64,000 nucleotides of DNA from Clostridiaceae bacterium (GCA_016280595.1 JAEEHB010000015.1:1-64000), one strand, 5' to 3'; positions 15,624 through 25,027 are shown, numbered from the stretch's first letter. Notes: generated by a model not told the origin, from the letters alone. Translations and numbers: made by a program.

Positions 15624-17081
15624 ATGAAATATATGAGCATTATGAAGCGCTGGCTTCTTAATGTTGCGTCAATAGTGCTTGTGATTCTGATTGTCGTTTC
15701 CGTATCGCTTTTTATGATTATCCGCAACTATTATTACGGCGCCGCGAAGATGACTGTTGAGGCGATGACCTCCGAAGAGATTTCATCCATCTTCAATATG
15801 TACGGCGCATCCACCAGCGGTTTCGAAAATGCCGCCAGGGAATACTGCGAAAACTTTTCATCAGGCGACACTATGGCCGTGTGGGTTATCGATAAAAACG
15901 CAAGGGTTATAGTCACATCCAGCGGCTTTGCCGTAAGCGATGATGTTGAGATATCCGAATACGCCGACGCCAAAGAGAGCCCGGGCGGCTCCGCTATCTG
16001 GACAGGCAGGCTCCCGTCGGGCGAAAAGATAATGGCAAACACCTGTATCTTCCGCTATGAAAACGGCAGATTCGGCGGAGCAATCCGCTATATGGTTTCG
16101 CTCGATGCGATTGACAGGCAGCTAGTTAATCTCGCGTTTATGATACTCGCGGTTGCGGTGCTTATGTTTGCGGTGCTCCTGCTTTCGGGTATGGCGTTTA
16201 TCCGCTCCATAGTCAACCCCGTCAAAGAAATCGGCGAAACGGCAAAGAAAATCGCGGGCGGTGACCTCGGGGCGAGCATAGACCATTATCCCTACAATGA
16301 TGAAATCGGTGAACTCTGCGCCACGATAAACGATATGGCGGACAAACTTTCCGAATCGGACAAAATGAAAAACGATTTCATCTCAACCATTTCCCATGAA
16401 CTGCGTACTCCTCTTACCGCGATTAAAGGCTGGGGCGAAACGCTGCAGCAGATAGGCGACAGCGACCCCGCAATGACAAAGCGCGGTATGGATATAATAA
16501 TCAGCGAGTCAACAAGGCTCAACGGTATGGTGGAAGATCTGCTCGATTTCTCCCGCATCAGCAGCGGAAGGATGATTTACAACACCGAAAGAATAGACTT
16601 CCTTGCAGAACTTGACGACGTTGCCTACTCTTTCAAAGACAGAGCGTACAGAAACGGAATTGAACTCGCCTACAACGCTCCCGCAATTCCCGCTCCCGGC
16701 AACGCCGATCCTTCAAGAATCAAGCAGGTGTTCATCAACATACTTGACAACGCCATCAAATATACCGAAGAGGGCGGCACGATTACGATTTCAGCCGCCA
16801 TTGAGGATAAGAAAAAACTTGTGGTTGTATTTGAAGACTCGGGCGCCGGAATCGCGCCGGAAGACCTGCCCCACATCAAAGAAAAGTTTTACAAAGCAAA
16901 CAACACTGTCAGAGGTTCGGGTATAGGCCTCGCCGTATGTGATGAAATAGTGAAGTATCACGGCGGAACAATGGATATTGATTCTGTGCTCGGCGAAGGC
17001 ACGAAAGTAACCGTTACACTGCCTCTTGAAATAGCCGTAAAACAGGAGAAGCACGAAAAGGAGGAAAGTGAAAATGAGTAA
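15624..17081 (+). CDS. Sensor histidine kinase (HAMP, HisKA, HATPase)
   Basis: This 485-residue kinase has a membrane helix at about 12-33, an external sensor domain of about 130 residues, a second helix at about 170-192, a HAMP domain, HisKA with His258 in ISHELRTPLTAIKG, and a HATPase domain (NILDNAIKYTEEGG, FEDSGAGI, GSGIGLAVCDEIVKYHGG). It is the cognate partner of the preceding regulator. The layout is like that of WalK/PhoR/VanS-type kinases, but the sensor domain has no PAS signature I can see. AAAGGAGG precedes the ATG. The last bases overlap the Shine-Dalgarno and start of the DUF1385 gene. Confidence 0.95.
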   Translation: MKYMSIMKRWLLNVASIVLVILIVVSVSLFMIIRNYYYGAAKMTVEAMTSEEISSIFNMYGASTSGFENAAREYCENFSSGDTMAVWVIDKNARVIVTSSGFAVSDDVEISEYADAKESPGGSAIWTGRLPSGEKIMANTCIFRYENGRFGGAIRYMVSLDAIDRQLVNLAFMILAVAVLMFAVLLLSGMAFIRSIVNPVKEIGETAKKIAGGDLGASIDHYPYNDEIGELCATINDMADKLSESDKMKNDFISTISHELRTPLTAIKGWGETLQQIGDSDPAMTKRGMDIIISESTRLNGMVEDLLDFSRISSGRMIYNTERIDFLAELDDVAYSFKDRAYRNGIELAYNAPAIPAPGNADPSRIKQVFINILDNAIKYTEEGGTITISAAIEDKKKLVVVFEDSGAGIAPEDLPHIKEKFYKANNTVRGSGIGLAVCDEIVKYHGGTMDIDSVLGEGTKVTVTLPLEIAVKQEKHEKEESENE

Positions 17082-18156
17082 GGAAAATTATGTTGCCGTC
17101 GGCGGTCAGGCGCTTATGGAAGGCATTATGATGCGCGGCCCCGAAGGCACCGCCATGTCGTGCAGAATGCCCGACGGCTCAATCGAAACCGAAATGAAGG
17201 ATTTTGTGTCCGTAAGAAAGAAATACAAAATCCTCAACATACCTTTCATCAGGGGAATAGTTTCTTTTGTTGAGTCAATGATTCTCGGCTACAAACTTCT
17301 TATGGAGTCCGCCGAAAAAACCACTCTCGATATGGATAATACCCAGAGCGAGTCAAAACTCGACAAATGGCTCGAAGACCACTTCGGCCCCAAGATGATG
17401 GCCGCCATAGGATTTATCGGCACCGTGCTCGGCATACTGCTTGCCTTCTTCCTGTTTATGTGGCTGCCCTCAAGAATTTATGACCTTATCAACGATTATG
17501 TTTTCAAGGCGGCGGATATCTCCCGCGTGAGAGCGCTGATAGAGGGCATTATCAGAATAATCATCTTTGTGCTCTATATGTTCATTACTTCAAAGATGAA
17601 AGAAATCCACCGCGTATATATGTACCACGGCGCAGAGCATAAAACCATTTTCTGCTTTGAGCACGGAAATGAACTCACTGTGGAGAATGTGCTCAAAGAA
17701 AAAAGATTTCATCCGAGGTGCGGCACAAGTTTCATCTTTGTGACCATCCTTCTGAGCATATTGATTTCTTCAATAGTCGCCATCGCTTTTCCCGGCATAG
17801 CAACTGTCAGATGGCTGTGGATAATCGCCAAGATTTCTCTGCTGCCTCTCATAATGGGAATAGGATTTGAATTCATACAGCTCGCGGGCAAGTATCCCAA
17901 CTCTTTCACCAAACTTCTTTCCGCTCCCGGTCTTGCGATGCAGAGGATAACCACCGCCGAGCCCGACGCGGCTATAGCGGAGGTTGCCATAGCGGCAATG
18001 AAGGCGGCGCTCACCGGAGAGGTGCCCGAGGAGGAAATGCCGAAGAAAAAGGACGATGCCGAAGAAGAGAGCGCGGATGCTCCGGCTGACGAAGAGCAGA
18101 GCGAAGAAGCACCGCAGGAAACGGTAACGGAAGATGACACTGTTACAGGCGAGTAA
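17074..18156 (+). CDS. DUF1385 (YqhQ-like) membrane protein
   Basis: The 360-residue protein opens with VGGQALMEGIMMRGP and contains YMYHGAEHKTIFCFEHG, both signatures of the DUF1385/YqhQ family, whose role is unknown. There are about four to five membrane segments, at residues about 110-140, 165-180, 225-245 and 250-270. The last 50 residues are a strongly acidic tail (EEEMPKKKDDAEEESAD) not needed for the family fold. ATG 17074 is chosen with AAAGGAGG nine bases upstream; GTG 17068 is an alternative. The start overlaps the kinase end and the end overlaps prmC. DUF1385 next to prmC is a conserved Clostridia arrangement, although prfA, which often follows, is not here. Confidence 0.9.
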   Translation: MSKENYVAVGGQALMEGIMMRGPEGTAMSCRMPDGSIETEMKDFVSVRKKYKILNIPFIRGIVSFVESMILGYKLLMESAEKTTLDMDNTQSESKLDKWLEDHFGPKMMAAIGFIGTVLGILLAFFLFMWLPSRIYDLINDYVFKAADISRVRALIEGIIRIIIFVLYMFITSKMKEIHRVYMYHGAEHKTIFCFEHGNELTVENVLKEKRFHPRCGTSFIFVTILLSILISSIVAIAFPGIATVRWLWIIAKISLLPLIMGIGFEFIQLAGKYPNSFTKLLSAPGLAMQRITTAEPDAAIAEVAIAAMKAALTGEVPEEEMPKKKDDAEEESADAPADEEQSEEAPQETVTEDDTVTGE

Positions 18157-18955
18157 ACTCGGCACCGAAACGCTTTCGCTCGCCGGCATCGAAAACGCCG
18201 CAAACGAAAGCATATGGATTCTCGAATCCGTAATCGGAAAAACACGTTCGGAAATTATCCGCATTCCCTCTGAGGAAATCGGCGAAGACCTGCTTGAAAC
18301 TTACAAAGAAAAACTTGCCGAAAGAATATCAGGAAGACCCGTGCAGTATATTCTGGGCAAATGGGAGTTTTACGGCAGAGAGTATTATGTAAACGAGGGC
18401 GTGCTTATACCGAGGCCCGAAACGGAAATGCTCGTTGACTTTGCTCTTGAATATCTCAAGGGCAGAAAGAATCCGGTTATTGTTGACCTTTGCGCCGGCA
18501 CCGGATGCATAGGGCTCACGGTTGCTTCGCTTATACCCGATTCTCAAGTGTATCTTGTTGAAAAGTATGACGAAGCCTTCGCCGTGCTTGAGAGAAACGC
18601 CGAAGGAGTTACAAACGCAAAAGCGGTCAAGGGCGATATCTTCGATGAAAAACTGATATCCTCACTTCCGCAGTGCGACCTGCTCCTCTCAAATCCGCCC
18701 TATATCAGGCACGCGGATATCCCCTCTCTTCAGTCGGAAGTCCTCAGGGAGCCGCTCACCGCGCTTGACGCGGGGGAGGACGGGCTGGAATTCTACCGCA
18801 CGCTCGGAAAGATTTACGGCAAAATATGCAAAGGCGCCGCGGCCTTTGAATGCGGCGAGGACCAGGGGGCGGCTCTCAGAGAATTGCTTCCGGGCTCCGA
18901 AATAATAAAAGACTGCTTCGGTAACGACAGAATGGTGGTTTTGAAAGAATTATGA
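18134..18955 (+). CDS. prmC: Release factor glutamine N5-methyltransferase
   Basis: The 273-residue protein has the helical N-terminal domain and a class I SAM methyltransferase fold: VDLCAGTGCIGL for SAM binding and NPPY (187-190), which positions the glutamine to be methylated. PrmC methylates the GGQ motif of peptide-chain release factors. It overlaps the DUF1385 gene by 23 bases and the M50 protease gene by four (ATGA), which implies coupled translation. The release factor 1 gene is not adjacent. Confidence 0.95.
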   Translation: MTLLQASKLGTETLSLAGIENAANESIWILESVIGKTRSEIIRIPSEEIGEDLLETYKEKLAERISGRPVQYILGKWEFYGREYYVNEGVLIPRPETEMLVDFALEYLKGRKNPVIVDLCAGTGCIGLTVASLIPDSQVYLVEKYDEAFAVLERNAEGVTNAKAVKGDIFDEKLISSLPQCDLLLSNPPYIRHADIPSLQSEVLREPLTALDAGEDGLEFYRTLGKIYGKICKGAAAFECGEDQGAALRELLPGSEIIKDCFGNDRMVVLKEL

Positions 18956-19635
18956 TTACCGATATTATCAGACACGGATTTTCATTATCTACAATAGTCA
19001 GCCTGCTCGCAAGGGTATTCGTTGTGTTTTGCACAATGCCCGTGCACGAATATGCTCACGCGCTGTGCGCTACAAAGCTCGGCGATGATACGGCAAGGCT
19101 CAAGGGCAGGCTTACGCTCAACCCTCTTGCCCATATCGACCCGATAGGCGCCGTTATGATATTCCTCGTAGGCTTCGGCTACGCAAAGCCCGTGCCCGTA
19201 AACGCGAGGAATTTCGCAAAGCCCAAAAGAGATATGGCGCTTACCGCGGCGGCGGGGCCCGCGTCAAACCTGATTATGGCTCTGCTTTTCGGCCTGCTTT
19301 ATTACACATTTTATGTGATGTACAACCGCACGGGTCTCGTGTTTGCGAATGTCGCCTACCTCTTTTTCTATTTCGCGGCATATGTCAATGTGACGCTCGG
19401 TATATTTAACCTCATACCGATTCCGCCGCTTGACGGCTCGAGAATACTTACGCTGTTTTTACCTACGGAAACCTACTTCAAAATAATGAGATATGAGCGC
19501 TACATTATGATAGGCGTAATGGTGCTGCTCCTCACGGGCGCGCTGAGCACTCCGCTCGCGTTTATATCCGGAGGCGTGCTCAAAGGCATCTTCGCCGTAG
19601 CCTCGCTTCCTTTTAAATTACTCCGACTTATTTAA
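18952..19635 (+). CDS. M50-family site-2 protease-like membrane metalloprotease
   Basis: This 227-residue integral membrane protein carries the zinc site HEYAH (about 32-36) in the first core helix and PIPPLDGSRI near 155-163 supplying the third ligand, with NPLAHIDPIGA between them. It belongs to the small S2P/Rip group without a PDZ domain. Such proteases are common next to scpA in Clostridia; their substrates are mostly unknown. The ATG overlaps the prmC stop. Confidence 0.9.
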   Translation: MITDIIRHGFSLSTIVSLLARVFVVFCTMPVHEYAHALCATKLGDDTARLKGRLTLNPLAHIDPIGAVMIFLVGFGYAKPVPVNARNFAKPKRDMALTAAAGPASNLIMALLFGLLYYTFYVMYNRTGLVFANVAYLFFYFAAYVNVTLGIFNLIPIPPLDGSRILTLFLPTETYFKIMRYERYIMIGVMVLLLTGALSTPLAFISGGVLKGIFAVASLPFKLLRLI

Positions 19636-19660
19636 AATACTTTTCAGGCAGGGAATAAAC

Positions 19661-20392
19661 TTGGAAAAACTTCAGTATAAACTTGAAGTCTTCGAAGGAC
19701 CTATGGACCTTCTGCTTCAACTGATAAGCAAAAAACAGGTCAGCATAAACGATGTGCCGATTATGGAGATAATCGAGCAGTATCTTGACTATGTCAAAGC
19801 CATGCAGGAAGACGACCTCGATATATCGAGCGAATTTCTTGAAATGGCGGCAAGGCTGATTTACATAAAAACTCTCTCTCTTCTTCCCGTTCACGAAGAG
19901 GCTGAAAAACTTGTTGAAGAACTCAGGGGAGAACTGATTGAATACAGAGACTGCAAGGCGGTCGCGGGCGAACTCAGGACAAAGAGCATCGGATTTGACT
20001 TTTTCTGGCGCGAGCCTGAGGAGATTGAAGCCGACCTCACATACACAAGAATTCACGAGCCGGTCGATATATTCAAAGCGTATATCTCGGCTGTCGGCAA
20101 GGGGCTGCGCAAACTGCCGCCTCCTGCGGAAGCGTTCAGGGAAATCGTTGCGCGCAAGATTGTTTCGGTGGCGTCGATGGTCAGCGTTATCACCGGCAGA
20201 TTTGCTTCGGGAAACAGGCAGAAGTTCAGGTCGTTTTTTGACGGCGCAACCTCGCGCTCCGAAGTGGTGGCAATCTTCCTTGCGATGCTAGCCATGGTCA
20301 AGGCGAAACGCGTGAGCGTTGACGGAGACCTTGACAACCCCGATATCACATTGCTCAAAGGCAGAGGGGAGGAACTGGAAATTGACGAATGA
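19661..20392 (+). CDS. scpA: Segregation and condensation protein A
   Basis: This 243-residue kleisin begins with KLEVFEGPMDLLLQLI, the typical ScpA N-terminus that binds the SMC neck, and ends with a winged-helix that binds the SMC cap. With ScpB and SMC it compacts and separates newly replicated chromosomes. The start is TTG at 19661 with AGGCAGGGA upstream. The smc gene is not in the window. scpB starts inside its last codons. Confidence 0.94.
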   Translation: MEKLQYKLEVFEGPMDLLLQLISKKQVSINDVPIMEIIEQYLDYVKAMQEDDLDISSEFLEMAARLIYIKTLSLLPVHEEAEKLVEELRGELIEYRDCKAVAGELRTKSIGFDFFWREPEEIEADLTYTRIHEPVDIFKAYISAVGKGLRKLPPPAEAFREIVARKIVSVASMVSVITGRFASGNRQKFRSFFDGATSRSEVVAIFLAMLAMVKAKRVSVDGDLDNPDITLLKGRGEELEIDE

Positions 20393-21017
20393 AGAAATGA
20401 GAGCGGCGGCGGAAGCAATTCTGTTTGCAAGCGGAGAGCCGCTTGAAGCGGTGAGAATTGCGGAGGCACTCGATGTTGACACCGAAACTGCCGTGGCTGT
20501 TCTCTTTGAAGTCGGAGCAAGGCTTGACAATATGAAAAGCGGAATCTGCCTTCTCAAACTCGGCAACAAGTATCAGCTTTGCTCGCGCACCGAATATGCG
20601 CCGCTGATAAGAGAAGTGCTCGATATCAAAAAGAATATTCCTCTCTCTAACGCGGCTCTTGAAGTGCTTGCCGTGGTAGCCTACAATCAACCCGTTACAA
20701 AAGCGTATATTGAGCAGGTCAGAGGTGTTGACTGCTCAGGCGTCGTAAATACGCTCTGCCAGAAAGGGCTTCTCGAAGAAAAAGGGCGCCTCGAACTTCC
20801 GGGCAGACCTCTGCTTTACGGCACCACGCCCAACTTCCTCAGATGCTTCTGCCTCACCTCGCTTGCGGACCTTCCCGAGTTGCCCGAAAAGCCGGGCGAC
20901 GAGATGACGGGTGTCGATGAAGAAATCGACTCCGCGCAGGGCGAGCAGATTAAAAACTTCTTCCAGGATGAGATAGAAAAAGAAACTGAATCACAGGAGG
21001 AGGAGACGGCAGAGTGA
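20382..21017 (+). CDS. scpB: Segregation and condensation protein B
   Basis: This 211-residue protein starts TNEEMRAAAEAILFASGEPL and contains the ScpB signature LEVLAVVAYNQPVTKAYIEQ, followed by VDCSGVVNTL and the LPGRPLLYGTT region, forming tandem winged helices. It dimerises and binds the ScpA linker. TTG at 20382 is chosen because AGGGGAGGA at 20365-20373 fits it; the ScpA stop lies inside this gene, giving tight coupling. The acidic C-terminal tail (after about 180) is not part of the fold. Confidence 0.93.
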   Translation: MTNEEMRAAAEAILFASGEPLEAVRIAEALDVDTETAVAVLFEVGARLDNMKSGICLLKLGNKYQLCSRTEYAPLIREVLDIKKNIPLSNAALEVLAVVAYNQPVTKAYIEQVRGVDCSGVVNTLCQKGLLEEKGRLELPGRPLLYGTTPNFLRCFCLTSLADLPELPEKPGDEMTGVDEEIDSAQGEQIKNFFQDEIEKETESQEEETAE

Positions 21018-21730
21018 CGGCACTGTATATTATTCTCGGAATAATACTCTTCTTCGTTCTTTTGCTGTCAATACGGGTTAAAATCAGTGTTCATTCGGAG
21101 GGCGGCATAGACCTCGCCGTAAGCTGGCTCTTCCTCAAGTTCAAAATTCTTCCGAACGAACACAAGAAAAAGAAGAAGAAAGAGAAAAAACCTAAAAAGC
21201 CGAAAAAAGAAAAGCCTAAAGACGAAACCGTACCCGAGCCGAAAGAAAAGAAAGAAAACGTATTTGTCAAGTTTTATCACAACAACGGCGTAAGCGGTGT
21301 TGTTGAACTTGTGCAGAAACTTGCCGAGGCGCTCGGCGGTATGTTTAAGGGTATAGGCAGGGCTTTCATATTCGAAGAGATTTATATTTCTCTTATCGTC
21401 GGCAGCGGTGGCAGCGCAGACACCGCCGAAAAATACGGTAAAACCTGCGCGGCTGTATTCCCCGCTATGGGACTTATTACCGACACAATGCGGGTTAAGA
21501 AATACAGCGTTGACGTTATTCCGGATTTCATATCCGGCAGAAACGAAGCGAGGCTCCACGCCAAAATCGATGTTATCCCGCGCAAACTCATCAACGCGGT
21601 TGTGGCGTTCGGCTTCAGAGTTCTGTTCAAAGTAGGTATCAGATTCCTCAAAGGTCTCAAAGGCTCAAAGCCGAAGACAGCAGAGGAAAAAATAAACACA
21701 AAATCCATTACGAAAGGTGAAGCAAAATGA
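21014..21730 (+). CDS. DUF2953 membrane-anchored protein
   Basis: This 238-residue protein has an N-terminal membrane helix (LYIILGIILFFVLLLSI), a very lysine-rich stretch (about residues 52-75, KKKKKKEKKPKKPKKEKPK), and a DUF2953 body (FEEIYISLIVGSGGSADTAE, FISGRNEARLHAKI). DUF2953 is conserved in spore-forming Firmicutes next to ytfJ and is thought to be forespore-linked, though its activity is unknown. GTG at 21014 overlaps the scpB stop (GTGA), and the stop overlaps the gerW ATG. Confidence 0.86.
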   Translation: MTALYIILGIILFFVLLLSIRVKISVHSEGGIDLAVSWLFLKFKILPNEHKKKKKKEKKPKKPKKEKPKDETVPEPKEKKENVFVKFYHNNGVSGVVELVQKLAEALGGMFKGIGRAFIFEEIYISLIVGSGGSADTAEKYGKTCAAVFPAMGLITDTMRVKKYSVDVIPDFISGRNEARLHAKIDVIPRKLINAVVAFGFRVLFKVGIRFLKGLKGSKPKTAEEKINTKSITKGEAK

Positions 21731-22167
21731 AAGAACAGTCAGCATCAGGAATTCTCGGCACATCAATTGAAAGAATCAAGGATCTTGTTGATGTAAGTAC
21801 GATTATCGGCAATCCCATCAACATCAGCGCGGGCATCCAGATTATCCCCGTGTCCAAAGTTACTTACGGCTTCGCGTCCGGCGGAAGCGACTTCCCCTCA
21901 AAGAACAATCAGGAACTTTTCGGCGGCGGCGGCGGAGCCGGCATCACCATCACTCCCGTTGCTTTTCTCGTTGTGAATAACGGCACAGTTTCCATCAAAT
22001 ACATCAATGCCGCCGAAGGCTCTGTTGAGAGAGTTATCGGTATGGTACCCGACCTTGTTGATAAAGCAAGCGATGTTATCGCTCAGCTCAAGCACAGGGA
22101 TACAAGCGTTGACGCTGCCGTTGCGGATTATATGAATTCCGCCGCAGAGCAGACCGACGCCGAATAA
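21727..22167 (+). CDS. ytfJ: GerW/YtfJ-family spore protein
   Basis: The 146-residue protein matches the YtfJ/GerW family: VSTIIGNPINISAGIQIIPV, a SKVTYGFASGGSDF segment, and a Gly-rich loop GGGGGAGI. In Bacillus subtilis GerW is needed for L-alanine germination, and the family is a marker of endospore-forming lineages, although non-sporulating relatives can keep it. The ATG overlaps the DUF2953 stop. Its presence supports a spore-forming or recently spore-forming ancestry. Confidence 0.93.
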   Translation: MKEQSASGILGTSIERIKDLVDVSTIIGNPINISAGIQIIPVSKVTYGFASGGSDFPSKNNQELFGGGGGAGITITPVAFLVVNNGTVSIKYINAAEGSVERVIGMVPDLVDKASDVIAQLKHRDTSVDAAVADYMNSAAEQTDAE

Positions 22168-22184
22168 TTACGGGGTGATAAGAC

Positions 22185-22919
22185 TTGCCTCGTGAAAAGA
22201 TACGCCTTCAGAAGTTTCTCGCCGACGCGGGAGTTGCTTCAAGGCGCAAATCGGAAGAACTGATTGCTCAGGGGCTCGTGAGAGTGAACAACAGAGTGGC
22301 AAAAATAGGTGACAGCGTAGATGTGCGAAACGATACCGTCACCGTCAGGGGCAAAAGAGTGTTTCAGGCGAAAAACCTGTATTACATTCTGCTCAATAAA
22401 CCCCGCGGCTATGTCACCACCACCGACGACGAACTCGGCCGTAAGTGCGTGACCGATCTTGTGAAGATAAAGGGGCGCTTATATCCCGTAGGGCGGCTTG
22501 ACCGCGCTTCGGAGGGCGCGCTCATCCTCACAAACGACGGCGAGTTTGCCAACGCTCTTATGCACCCGTCACACCATGTGCCCAAAACCTACCGCGTGAC
22601 CGTTAAGGACGATGTTACCGACGCTCAGGCAAAACAGCTTGCCGAAGGTGTTGAAATTGACGGCAGGATGACCGCGCCCGCAGAGGTGCAGGTGCTCGAA
22701 AGGCTTGAAGGCAAAACCGTATTGCGGATTGTCCTCTATGAGGGCAGAAACAGGCAGATACGCCGTATGCTCGAGTCTCTCGGCAAAGAGGTTATCCGTC
22801 TCAAGCGCACGGCAATCGGTAAAATCGAACTCGGCACTCTGCCCGTAGGCAAATACCGCGACCTTACCGAAAAAGAGATTGCGTCTCTGCTTTCATCGGC
22901 GGGAGCGGACAGGGAGTAA
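22185..22919 (+). CDS. rluB: 23S rRNA pseudouridine synthase, RluB family
   Basis: This 244-residue protein has an S4 RNA-binding domain at its N-terminus (IRLQKFLADAGVASRRKSEE) and a RsuA/RluB catalytic domain with the active aspartate in VGRLDRASEGALILTNDG (about 105). Members modify 23S rRNA (RluB) or 16S rRNA (RsuA); the S4 start and scpAB-ytfJ-rluB order favour RluB. The start is TTG 22185, preceded by GGGGTGA. Confidence 0.93.
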   Translation: MPREKIRLQKFLADAGVASRRKSEELIAQGLVRVNNRVAKIGDSVDVRNDTVTVRGKRVFQAKNLYYILLNKPRGYVTTTDDELGRKCVTDLVKIKGRLYPVGRLDRASEGALILTNDGEFANALMHPSHHVPKTYRVTVKDDVTDAQAKQLAEGVEIDGRMTAPAEVQVLERLEGKTVLRIVLYEGRNRQIRRMLESLGKEVIRLKRTAIGKIELGTLPVGKYRDLTEKEIASLLSSAGADRE

Positions 22920-22922
22920 ACT

Positions 22923-23267
22923 ATGCTTGTATTCAGGCCTAAAGACGAAAAAGAAAAAACTGCGGCTTATGAGGCGGAACTTGAAGGCGTAAAGTGCGGA
23001 AGATGCGAATTCACATTTTCCGGCTGGCAGATGTTTTTTACACTGATTGAAAGTTCCGATGATATCATTACCGAGGGGCTTCTCAGAAGCGCCATGAACT
23101 ACTGCGCCAACAGAGGTGTTTACACCGCCTCAATCGGCAGTGATATGCTCTCGCCCGCCGCAAAAAGACTCGGCTTCTCGGAAGAAGACCTCACGGTGGA
23201 TATCCCCGACGCGCTCACATCCGCCTGCTGCTGTCACAGCCCCGATAAGCCGGAGAAACCGGAGTGA
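22923..23267 (+). CDS. Small GNAT-like protein of unknown function with CCCH tail
   Basis: This 114-residue protein is not one I can name. It has a beta-rich N-terminal half (FRPKDEKEKTAAYEAEL, KCGRCEFTFSGW) and a helix-strand segment (ITEGLLRSAMNYCANRGVYTA) that resembles the acetyl-CoA-binding and C-terminal parts of GNAT acetyltransferases, but the typical Q/RxxGxG/A loop is not seen. It ends in a Cys-rich SACCCHSPDKPEKPE tail. Two further Cys (KCGRC) could join in metal binding. The start ATG has GGGAG at the rluB end. Position between rluB and yicC suggests a conserved neighbour, not an insertion. Confidence 0.72.
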   Translation: MLVFRPKDEKEKTAAYEAELEGVKCGRCEFTFSGWQMFFTLIESSDDIITEGLLRSAMNYCANRGVYTASIGSDMLSPAAKRLGFSEEDLTVDIPDALTSACCCHSPDKPEKPE

Positions 23268-23272
23268 TTTGA

Positions 23273-24151
23273 TTGATCAGAAGTATGACCGGTTACGGCA
23301 GATGCCAGGACACTGCCGCCGGTATGAATATTACGGTTGAACTCAAAAGCGTGAACAACCGTTACTTTGATTTTTCTTCAAGGCTTCCGAGAAACTACGG
23401 TTTCCTTGATGAAAAACTCAAGAGTTATTTTATGAAAACCCTCTCAAGGGGAAAACTCGAGTGCAGCGTTACCATTGAAATGGCGGAAGAGCCCGATGTT
23501 ATCGTTGCGGTGAATTCACCCCTTGTACAGAGTTACCTAAAGGCTTACGAAGAGATTTCGGAAAAATTCGGTCTCGAAAACGATATCAAAGTTTCCGATA
23601 TCGTAAGGGCGCCGGATGTGCTCGCGCTTCGCAAGCAGCCCGAAGACGAAGAAAAAATATGGAGCGCCGTTGAATCGGTTGCCTCCCGCGCGCTTGAAAA
23701 ATTCATACTTATGCGCGAGGCTGAAGGCGAGCGGCTCAGGGCAGATGTTCTCTCACGTCTTGACACTATTCTTGAAAATGTTGCCTTCGTTGAAGAGAGA
23801 TCCCCTCAGACCGTGAAAGAGTATAACGAGAAACTTCTTTCAAGGCTCAGGGAACTGCTTGAAGACACAAGCATTGAGGAGCAGCGCCTTCTTACCGAGG
23901 CGGCGATATTCGCAGATAAGATAGCCGTTGCGGAGGAGACAGTGAGACTGCGCAGTCATATTGAGCAGATGCGTCTTTTCCTCGATGCGGATGAAGCGAT
24001 AGGCAAAAAGATGGATTTCCTTGTTCAGGAAATGAACAGGGAGGCAAACACCATCGGCTCAAAGGCAAACGATACGCAGATTGCCTCGAAGGTGGTTGAC
24101 ATCAAAGCGGAAATCGAAAAAATCCGCGAGCAGATTCAGAATATCGAGTAA
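23273..24151 (+). CDS. yicC: YicC-family endoribonuclease
   Basis: The 292-residue protein opens with the family signature [10 protein letters not shown] and [11 protein letters not shown], and ends with the DUF1732 region [19 protein letters not shown]. YicC proteins are endoribonucleases that cut structured RNA in E. coli. The start is TTG 23273, with CCGGAG upstream. It precedes remA and gmk, the conserved Firmicutes order. Confidence 0.94.
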   Translation: MIRSMTGYGRCQDTAAGMNITVELKSVNNRYFDFSSRLPRNYGFLDEKLKSYFMKTLSRGKLECSVTIEMAEEPDVIVAVNSPLVQSYLKAYEEISEKFGLENDIKVSDIVRAPDVLALRKQPEDEEKIWSAVESVASRALEKFILMREAEGERLRADVLSRLDTILENVAFVEERSPQTVKEYNEKLLSRLRELLEDTSIEEQRLLTEAAIFADKIAVAEETVRLRSHIEQMRLFLDADEAIGKKMDFLVQEMNREANTIGSKANDTQIASKVVDIKAEIEKIREQIQNIE

Positions 24152-24162
24152 GGACTGTTGGT

Positions 24163-24420
24163 ATGAAACTTATAAACATCGGCTTCGGCAATATGATAAA
24201 CGCAAGCCGCCTTGTGGCAATCGTCAGCCCCGAATCCGCTCCCGTAAAAAGGATGATTCAGGAGAGCAGAGAAAAGGGCAACCTCATAGATGCCACTCAC
24301 GGCAGACGCACCAGAGCGGTGCTCATTACAGACAGCGACCACATCATCCTTACTTATCTGCAGAGTGAAACGGTTGCCGCCCGTCTTAACGAAGAGGAGG
24401 ATGTGCGTGATGACGACTGA
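24163..24420 (+). CDS. remA: RemA/DUF370 family DNA-binding regulator
   Basis: This 85-residue protein ([20 protein letters not shown], then [20 protein letters not shown]) is a RemA-family protein. In Bacillus RemA binds DNA as a ring and activates biofilm matrix genes and osmoprotectant uptake; in non-biofilm Clostridia the role is less clear. The gene lies 11 bases after yicC and overlaps the gmk start by 11 bases. Confidence 0.94.
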   Translation: MKLINIGFGNMINASRLVAIVSPESAPVKRMIQESREKGNLIDATHGRRTRAVLITDSDHIILTYLQSETVAARLNEEEDVRDDD

Positions 24421-25027
24421 TAAAAAAGGAGTTCTTGTTATTCTTTCCGGCCCGTCGGGCAGCGGTAAGGATACCGTGCTCAGCGAACTGGTTGCGAGAA
24501 ACGAGGATGTACGCGTATCCATCTCGATGACCACCCGTCAGAAAAGAGCGGGAGAAATTGACGGAATCCACTATTATTTTGTTGACAGGGATTACTTCCT
24601 CAAAAAGATTGAAGACGGAAGTATGCTCGAATACGCGGAGTACGCCGGCAACTTTTACGGCACTCCCAAAGCCCCTGTTGACGAGATGCTCAGAAACGGC
24701 ATAAACGTTGTGCTTGAAATAGAAGTGCAGGGAGCGGACAAAATCCGCAAACTCTATCCCGATGTAGTCAGCGTATTCCTTATGCCCCCGTCTCTGAGTA
24801 CCCTTGAGGCTAGAATCAGGATGAGAGGCACGGAAGACGAGGAGACAATAGCCCACCGCCTGTTTATCGCGGAGCAGGAAATCCGCAGGGCGGACGAATT
24901 CGGCTATGTGATTGTCAATGACACGGTAACGGATGCCGTTGAAGCATTTGAAACGATAATAAAAGCTGAAAAACTCAAATTCAGCAGAAACAAACATATT
25001 ATAAGCGAGGTAGCAGGAAATGTTTAA
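24410..25027 (+). CDS. gmk: Guanylate kinase
   Basis: This 205-residue enzyme phosphorylates GMP to GDP. The P-loop is [13 protein letters not shown], followed by the GMP-binding [14 protein letters not shown] and VDRDYF segments and the lid with arginines. The start is taken as ATG 24410, nine bases after GAGGAGG at 24394-24400; GTG 24407 and ATG 24401 are possible. The end overlaps rpoZ by eight bases. Confidence 0.96.
   Translation: MTTDKKGVLVILSGPSGSGKDTVLSELVARNEDVRVSISMTTRQKRAGEIDGIHYYFVDRDYFLKKIEDGSMLEYAEYAGNFYGTPKAPVDEMLRNGINVVLEIEVQGADKIRKLYPDVVSVFLMPPSLSTLEARIRMRGTEDEETIAHRLFIAEQEIRRADEFGYVIVNDTVTDAVEAFETIIKAEKLKFSRNKHIISEVAGNV

Noticed and set aside
20319-20381. Upstream start for scpB
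   Set aside because: It would add 21 residues deep inside scpA with no binding site; TTG 20382 has a strong site and matches the family N-terminus.
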